A stretch of DNA of 64,000 nt from assembly GCA_016872725.1 (NCBI GenBank), contig VGZC01000008.1, positions 60,037 to 124,036 of the forward strand. Reading direction: 5' to 3'. Under the pieces are notes generated by a model. The model searched no databases, was not told the origin of the DNA, and saw nothing but the letters and a program-made list of their open reading frames with translations. Shown here one piece after another: positions 60,463-64,000 of this stretch. This stretch comes from Planctomycetota bacterium. Lineage in GTDB: Bacteria; Planctomycetota; Planctomycetia; Pirellulales; Pirellulaceae. The first letter of the stretch is position 1. Each line of letters begins with the position of its first letter. A program made the translations under genes and the position numbers.

Positions 60463-61389
60463 ATGGCATCCGCAACCCGTTCGTCATCACTTGGGGAGCC
60501 GGCTCCCGATTCGTTCGCGGCGGCCGCCGCAGGCGAGTCGAAACGGTCTCCCATGCGCGTCACGCTGTACGAAAAGGCCGCAAGCTGGCTCGTCGCCCTC
60601 CTCGTTCTCGTCGGGATGACGGCCGCCGCGCTCTTCATCATGTGGCTCACCACCGTCATCATCTTCCGCAAAGTCTCGACGCCCGTCCAAATGATCCAAT
60701 ATCCAGGGCGCGGCGATCACGCCGAAGGATATGAACGGGACGCCGAACCGCCGGGCCTCGAAGAACTCGAAGTGGTCATGGAGCAACCGTCGCTCGAAGC
60801 GGCCCTCGAACCGGTCACCGATCTCGCGTCGACCGTAGCCGCATCGTACGAGACGTTCGAGACCGACGCCGTCGCCTCGTCGCGCGGGTCGGGGCGCGGC
60901 GATAGTCGGCCTCCCGGGCCCGAGGGTGAAGGAGAGGGCGTCATCCCACCGTGGGAACGTTGGGAGATCCGCTACTCGTCGGCGAGCATCGCCGAATACG
61001 CGAGGCAACTCGACTTCTTCCAAATCGAGCTCGGCGCGGCGGGCGGCAGCAAGATGGCCGACTATGTGTCGCAGTTCACGAGCAACCCGCCGTCGAAACG
61101 GCAAGGCGCGAGCAAGGAAGAGAAACGCGTTTACCTGACGTGGCGCACAGGCAAGCTGAAGGAGTTCGACGAAGTCCTGATCGGGCGGGCGGGTGTCGCG
61201 ACGAATGGCCGCATCCTGATGCAGTTCATCCCGCCGGCCGTCTATGATCGCCTGCATCAGCTCGAATTCGAGAACTCGAAGGGCCGTTCCCCCAAGGAAT
61301 GGCTCCGCACGATTTTCGGCGTCCGGAAGTCGGGGAGTGGATACGACTACTACATCATCGATCAGACGTTCCGCGCCGTGGCCGGTTAG
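60463..61389 (+). CDS. Single-pass membrane protein leading the ExbB/ExbD operon
   Basis: 308 residues; no named family recognised. One membrane helix lies at about 40-68 (WLVALLVLVGMTAAALFIMWL). An acidic, Pro/Gly-rich spacer (about 80-165) and a compact C-terminal domain (about 168-308, beginning PPWERWEIRYSSASIAEYARQLDFFQIELG) follow. Placed directly before ExbB, it may be the periplasmic partner that takes the place of TonB or TolA in this phylum; that is inference from position and topology. The ATG at 60463 has only a weak site (AGGGA at about 10 nt). Confidence 0.75.
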   Translation: MASATRSSSLGEPAPDSFAAAAAGESKRSPMRVTLYEKAASWLVALLVLVGMTAAALFIMWLTTVIIFRKVSTPVQMIQYPGRGDHAEGYERDAEPPGLEELEVVMEQPSLEAALEPVTDLASTVAASYETFETDAVASSRGSGRGDSRPPGPEGEGEGVIPPWERWEIRYSSASIAEYARQLDFFQIELGAAGGSKMADYVSQFTSNPPSKRQGASKEEKRVYLTWRTGKLKEFDEVLIGRAGVATNGRILMQFIPPAVYDRLHQLEFENSKGRSPKEWLRTIFGVRKSGSGYDYYIIDQTFRAVAG

Positions 61390-61429
61390 GCGAGGCCGGT
61401 TCATCGAGGGGGGATAGGAAAAGCAACGT

Positions 61430-62077
61430 ATGAGCGCCAGTGAAATCTACAACTTCGTCGGGAACCTCACCTACGGTTTCCTCGCCGTGGCCGCCCTTTG
61501 GGGCGCCTACTGCACGGCGATGATTTGGTCGCGAATCAACCAGAAACGGTTCCGCACCGAGGACCAGCAGGACGAGTTCCTGAACGAGGTCGACCAATCG
61601 CTCAGCGCGGGTCGCTTCGACGAGGCGCACGCGGCGTGCGACGGCGACGTGAGGGCGGTCTGCCAACTCGCGGCGCTCGCCATCCACAATCGGCGGATCG
61701 GCTACGACAAGGTCCGCCAACTTGTGCTCGATCGGTTCCAACGCGACGTGATGGCCGACCTCGAACAGCGTGTCGTCTGGGTCAACACGGTCATCAAATC
61801 GGCCCCGATGCTCGGCCTGTTCGGCACGGTGCTCGGAATGATGGGCGCGTTCGGCAAGCTCGCGGCCGCCGAGAATGTGAAGGCCGATCAATTGGCGAGC
61901 GACATCTCGCTGGCGCTGATCACGACGGCGTGCGGACTGGCGATCGCCATTCCCGGCATCGTGGCGGTCACACTGATCAACAGCCGCATCCGCCGACTCG
62001 AGGACCTTGTCGCCGTGGGCCTGACGCGGTTCTTCGAGACGTTCCGAGCGGCGATCGGCAACCGCTCCGGCAAATAG
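61430..62077 (+). CDS. exbB: ExbB/TolQ/MotA-family proton channel
   Basis: 215-residue inner-membrane protein with three membrane helices: one near the N-terminus (about 12-34) and two in the C-terminal half (about 118-138 and 155-178). A cytoplasmic loop of about 80 residues lies between helices 1 and 2. The MotA/TolQ/ExbB core APMLGLFGTVLGMMGAFGKL (about 125-144) is unmistakable. With ExbD it uses the proton-motive force to drive an envelope process, such as transport energisation or envelope maintenance. It lies 41 nt after the leader gene and 100 nt before the first exbD. Confidence 0.95.
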   Translation: MSASEIYNFVGNLTYGFLAVAALWGAYCTAMIWSRINQKRFRTEDQQDEFLNEVDQSLSAGRFDEAHAACDGDVRAVCQLAALAIHNRRIGYDKVRQLVLDRFQRDVMADLEQRVVWVNTVIKSAPMLGLFGTVLGMMGAFGKLAAAENVKADQLASDISLALITTACGLAIAIPGIVAVTLINSRIRRLEDLVAVGLTRFFETFRAAIGNRSGK

Positions 62078-62177
62078 CCGTCAGGAAACGGAAGCCCCTC
62101 GACGCGTTCGGACCCAAGCCGCTTTTCCCCCGGGATGTCCGTTCGATCCGACCGCTCGCCCGTGAAAGTCGAATCCG

Positions 62178-62696
62178 ATGGAGCAACTGCACACGTATGA
62201 AGCGCCGAGCGAATCGCAGGCCGCGGATACGGCCGACCACGAGCCGATTCTGGCGCGGCGCCGGCCGATCGAGGAGGCGGAGATGGACATCACGCCGATG
62301 ATCGACATCACGTTCCTCCTGCTCATCTTCTTCCTGGTCGCCTCGAAGATCGATACGCAGGGCGCGGTCGAACTACCGCCGGCCGCGTACGGCAAGCCGG
62401 TGGCCGTGGGCGACGCGGTGATCATCACGGTGAGGGAGGGCGGTCCCGACGGTTCGGCGCTCGTGTTCCTCGGGGACGGATCGGCCGAAGGGAAGGTGAA
62501 GGCGGAGAATCCCGCCGATCAGGAGGACGAGATCGCCGCGTATATCGATCAGATGATGGCCAAGGAACAAAAACACTTTGTGTTGATCAAGGCGTCGAAG
62601 AGCGTGAAACACCGCGACGTCGCGCGCGTCGCGAACGCCGTGGGCCGGACCGAGGCGGCCCAGACGCTGCACATCGCCGTGCTCGAGGAATCGTAG
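62178..62696 (+). CDS. exbD: ExbD/TolR-family protein
   Basis: 172 residues. A cytoplasmic tail of about 38 residues is followed by one membrane helix (about 42-58) starting MDITPMIDITF, whose Asp43 is the conserved proton-pathway residue of the family. A periplasmic domain (about 60-172) follows. It forms the stator or energy-coupling complex with ExbB. A second, different ExbD gene follows after 27 nt, so the complex may be heteromeric. Confidence 0.94.
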   Translation: MEQLHTYEAPSESQAADTADHEPILARRRPIEEAEMDITPMIDITFLLLIFFLVASKIDTQGAVELPPAAYGKPVAVGDAVIITVREGGPDGSALVFLGDGSAEGKVKAENPADQEDEIAAYIDQMMAKEQKHFVLIKASKSVKHRDVARVANAVGRTEAAQTLHIAVLEES

Positions 62697-62723
62697 TCGT
62701 TCGAAGCGATCGAGGTCGTTGCC

Positions 62724-63458
62724 GTGCCTTTCCTGTTCCGATGCCCCTATTGCGAAACGGAGCAACGCGCCGCCAGGTCGCTCGTGGGACGCCGCGTGCG
62801 CTGTCCCGGGTGCGACCGATTCGTCGAGGTATCGGTCGACGACGAATCGCACGACGGTGTGGACGAGGAAATCGGCGATCCGGACGACGGCGGATCGGAC
62901 CGCCTCGATGCGGCGCGTCCCGAGCCGATTTCCGAGCCCGAAGGCGCGTCGATCGGCGACGATGTCTCGATGTTCGGCGGCGCGCCGCCGGCGCCTCTGG
63001 AACCCAAGGTCGAAATCCAGCGCAAACAGCCGCTCGTCGATGCCGAAATGGACATGACCCCCATGGTCGACGTCTGTTTCAACCTGCTCATCTTCTTCAT
63101 GGTCACCGCGGCCTTTTCGCTGCAGAAGTCGATCGAGATCCCCAAGCCTCAGCAATCCGACCAACCGAGCACGGTCGTGCTCGAAATCGAGGACAACCCC
63201 GACTACGTCACGGTGACGGTCGACGAGTTCAACACGTTCCAGGTGATGACGCCGGAGTGGGAGCGCGAGTGCCCGAGCGAACAGGAGTTGTTGATCCAGC
63301 TCCGCGAGGCCAAGCGGGGGAGCGGTGGAACGGCCCCCACGAAATTGCTTGTCAAGGCCCACGGCGAGGCCCTCCATGAGCGGGTGGTCATCGCGTTGGA
63401 CTCGGCGTCCGCCGTCGGGTTCGAGGGCGTTCAATTGGCAAGCTACGAAGATGAATAG
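62724..63458 (+). CDS. ExbD-family protein with an N-terminal zinc ribbon
   Basis: 244 residues. The N-terminus is a zinc-ribbon (Cys7, Cys10, Cys27, Cys30: CPYC and CPGC). An acidic linker (about 38-100), the ExbD membrane helix (about 112-130, with MDMTPMVDVCF and conserved Asp116) and a periplasmic domain follow. The start is GTG at 62724, with GAGG about 8 nt upstream. The extra zinc ribbon is seen in planctomycete ExbD-like proteins and is rare elsewhere. It could bind protein or nucleic acid on the cytoplasmic face. It belongs to the same operon as ExbB and the first ExbD. Confidence 0.9.
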   Translation: MPFLFRCPYCETEQRAARSLVGRRVRCPGCDRFVEVSVDDESHDGVDEEIGDPDDGGSDRLDAARPEPISEPEGASIGDDVSMFGGAPPAPLEPKVEIQRKQPLVDAEMDMTPMVDVCFNLLIFFMVTAAFSLQKSIEIPKPQQSDQPSTVVLEIEDNPDYVTVTVDEFNTFQVMTPEWERECPSEQELLIQLREAKRGSGGTAPTKLLVKAHGEALHERVVIALDSASAVGFEGVQLASYEDE

Positions 63459-63507
63459 CAGGTGACGCGGACGAATCCGCGCGAGCGACCGAAACGATAT
63501 CGGCGGC

Positions 63508-64000
63508 ATGTCGCCGATCGACAGCCCCAAGGACCCAACCGGCATGTCTGCCCGCGAATTTCTCGATCGACTGGAACGGCATCGCCTGTTGGAGGACTCG
63601 GTGATCGCCGACCTTCGGCGTCAACTGGAGGGAGCCAGTCGCGGCGTTTCGGCCGAGTCGATCGCGAAGCTTCTCGTCGAAAACGGCCACATCACTCGGT
63701 TCCAGGCGACGAAGCTGATCAACGAAGTCACGTCATCGGCGGAGGAGATCCGCGATTCGCGGGCGGAGACGGCGGACGCGAAGCGGCAGCAGGGGCAATC
63801 GGTCGCGACGGGTCGGGCGGCGGGCGACGAGGACGACCTGATCGATTTGCCTCCGACGCCCGAGGAGATCAAGCGGGCGGCCGACGCGCGTCGAGCGAAA
63901 CCCGCGCCGGGTCCCGAGCGTGGGACGCCGGCTCCGCGCCCCGCGCCGGGTCCCGAGCGTGGGACGCCGGCTCCGCGCCCCGCGCCGGCTCCGCGCCCCG
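63508..64000 (+). CDS. Partial protein with a planctomycete kinase-associated N-terminal domain
   Basis: At least 164 residues, cut by the window edge. The first 60 residues (EFLDRLERHRLLEDSVIADL and FQATKLI) resemble a helical domain found at the start of several planctomycete serine/threonine kinase-like and hypothetical proteins. An acidic linker is followed by a Pro/Ala-rich stretch made of a 39-bp tandem repeat (PAPGPERGTPAPR units). A catalytic domain, if any, lies beyond the window. The ATG at 63508 is used; another at 63544 would drop 12 residues. It follows the ExbD gene by 49 nt, so it may be the last gene of that operon. Confidence 0.65.
   Translation, partial: MSPIDSPKDPTGMSAREFLDRLERHRLLEDSVIADLRRQLEGASRGVSAESIAKLLVENGHITRFQATKLINEVTSSAEEIRDSRAETADAKRQQGQSVATGRAAGDEDDLIDLPPTPEEIKRAADARRAKPAPGPERGTPAPRPAPGPERGTPAPRPAPAPRP
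63907..63984. repeat. 39-bp tandem repeat near the right edge
   Basis: Two exact 39-bp copies (63907-63945 and 63946-63984) starting CCGGGTCCCGAGCG, followed by a partial copy. In frame, they encode PGPERGTPAPRPA. The array probably continues past the window. Confidence 0.85.

Overview
The window looks like a chromosomal piece of a planctomycete. The DNA is GC-rich throughout. The gene families are typical of that phylum: a serine/threonine kinase, Tat-exported Gfo/Idh/MocA oxidoreductase, secreted beta-propeller (PQQ-like) proteins, a MoxR/DUF58/BatA/VWA block, an NPCBM-domain protein, an ExbD with an N-terminal zinc ribbon, and a short protein carrying a LEPR-XLL-like surface-protein motif. 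Species cannot be named from the sequence. Assignments rest on reading motifs; no searches were run.

Layout. 1-1060 (-) is a kinase cut by the window edge, followed by a D-2-hydroxyacid dehydrogenase (-). Divergent to these is a DoxX / Gfo-Idh-MocA / sugar-phosphate-isomerase-like operon (+, 2383-6067). A small membrane protein (-) is divergent to a SulP-STAS-beta-carbonic anhydrase fusion (+, 6780-9002). From 28558 down to 9007 everything is on the minus strand: MoxR ATPase, DUF58, BatA-like and VWA membrane proteins, a DUF4175-like membrane protein, two secreted coiled-coil or hypothetical proteins, an NPCBM protein, one catalytically complete trypsin-like protease and two pseudoproteases. 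A 1548-residue beta-propeller protein (28616-33262), an HU-like protein and a prolyl oligopeptidase follow, then an M28 peptidase (+). 39032-41619 is rich in hairpin repeats and holds a LEPR-XLL-like microprotein and two small genes.

41620-49967 (-) is a tightly coupled redox operon. It encodes a NuoE-NuoF-ferredoxin fusion, a NuoG-like/GltD-like iron-sulfur flavoprotein, a membrane-anchored beta-propeller, a NapH-like membrane ferredoxin, a Tat-exported polyferredoxin and a small Cys-rich membrane protein. Three further secreted propeller proteins (NHL and PQQ-like) lie upstream on the same strand. No hydrogenase or formate dehydrogenase catalytic subunit is present, so the electron acceptor or donor is unknown. 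This is the best candidate for an undescribed system here.

54246-59281 (-) is an RND efflux permease plus adaptor. A tRNA-Phe follows (-). From 60463 to the right edge (+) lies an ExbB/ExbD/ExbD transport operon with a planctomycete-specific leader gene and a partial gene whose N-terminus resembles planctomycete kinase-associated proteins.

A recurring theme is short palindromic or low-complexity repeats at gene ends. The MerC-like gene, probably the GltD-like gene, and the NHL gene take their stop codons from repeat DNA.
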